Source: an uncultured Rubellimicrobium sp.
GTDB taxonomy: Bacteria > Pseudomonadota > Alphaproteobacteria > Rhodobacterales > Rhodobacteraceae
NCBI GenBank assembly: GCA_902805995.1
Contig: CADCUU010000174.1
Coordinates: 1 to 5,540 of the forward strand
Direction: 5' to 3'
DNA: 5,540 nt
The notes beneath the pieces are model-generated. The model had not been told where the DNA came from and ran no database searches. It was given only the letters and a program-made list of their open reading frames with translations. Positions 5,468 through 5,540 of the stretch are shown here, piece after piece (position 1 is the stretch's first letter; each line of letters begins with the position of its first letter). Both the position numbers and the translations under genes were made by a program.

Positions 5468-5540
5468 TCAGCCCACGCCGTCCACGAGATGACTGAGGAT
5501 GCTGCCCGTGGAGAAGGGCCGCACGAGTACGGCATAGCCC
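5468..5540 (-). CDS. C-terminal fragment of a probable response-regulator receiver protein (partial)
   Basis: An open frame enters from the right edge and ends in TGA at 5468-5470, giving 23 residues. They include LVRPFSTGSIL followed by a short hydrophobic helix, resembling the end of a receiver domain, where a Lys-Pro-Phe motif precedes the last helix. Here an arginine stands in place of the usual lysine. The protein ends soon after the helix, as single-domain receivers do. The gene converges on phyR across the GC hairpin. Third positions are mostly G/C, as in the neighbouring genes. The family call rests on one short motif, so it is tentative. Confidence 0.45.
   Translation of the reverse strand, partial: GYAVLVRPFSTGSILSHLVDGVG

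Overview
The window is a GC-rich alphaproteobacterial segment that carries a complete general stress response (GSR) core locus. The protein sequences look most like Rhodobacterales, but this is from memory and no search was run. The partner-switching trio is present: the anti-anti-sigma response regulator PhyR on the + strand, and the anti-sigma factor NepR plus the ECF sigma factor EcfG on the - strand. PhyR is transcribed divergently from the other two.

Layout from left to right: 1-52 holds nothing I can assign. A phospholipase D-like protein with two HKD motifs (53-1717, -) follows a membrane-bound HisKA_2-type sensor histidine kinase (1769-3589, -). The kinase follows ecfG (3660-4328, -), which overlaps the end of nepR (4325-4483, -) in a GTGA junction. 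The 96-bp gap between nepR and phyR holds two EcfG-type promoters, one per strand, superimposed in a perfect 13-bp inverted repeat. phyR occupies 4580-5374 (+). A very GC-rich hairpin separates it from the tail of a convergent gene (5468-5540, -), which looks like the C-terminus of a response-regulator receiver domain.

How the parts work together (family knowledge plus inference): without stress NepR binds EcfG. A stress-sensing HisKA_2 kinase, plausibly the one here, phosphorylates PhyR on its receiver domain. The sigma-like domain of PhyR then captures NepR, and EcfG is released to transcribe promoters of the GGAAC-N16/17-CGTT type. Both sides of the core are preceded by such promoters, so the system should be autoregulated. 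The PLD-like gene is the likely effector at the end of the - strand gene line. It may also have its own EcfG-type promoter (GGAAC-N17-AGTT) in the 24 to 51-bp kinase-PLD junction, which suggests stress-linked phospholipid remodelling.

The most notable points are the fully overlapping symmetric divergent EcfG promoters, the candidate private promoter for the PLD gene, and the small nepR gene that is easily missed because a longer shadow frame of ecfG covers it. The architecture is a known system (PhyR-NepR-EcfG). I did not find a wholly novel system.
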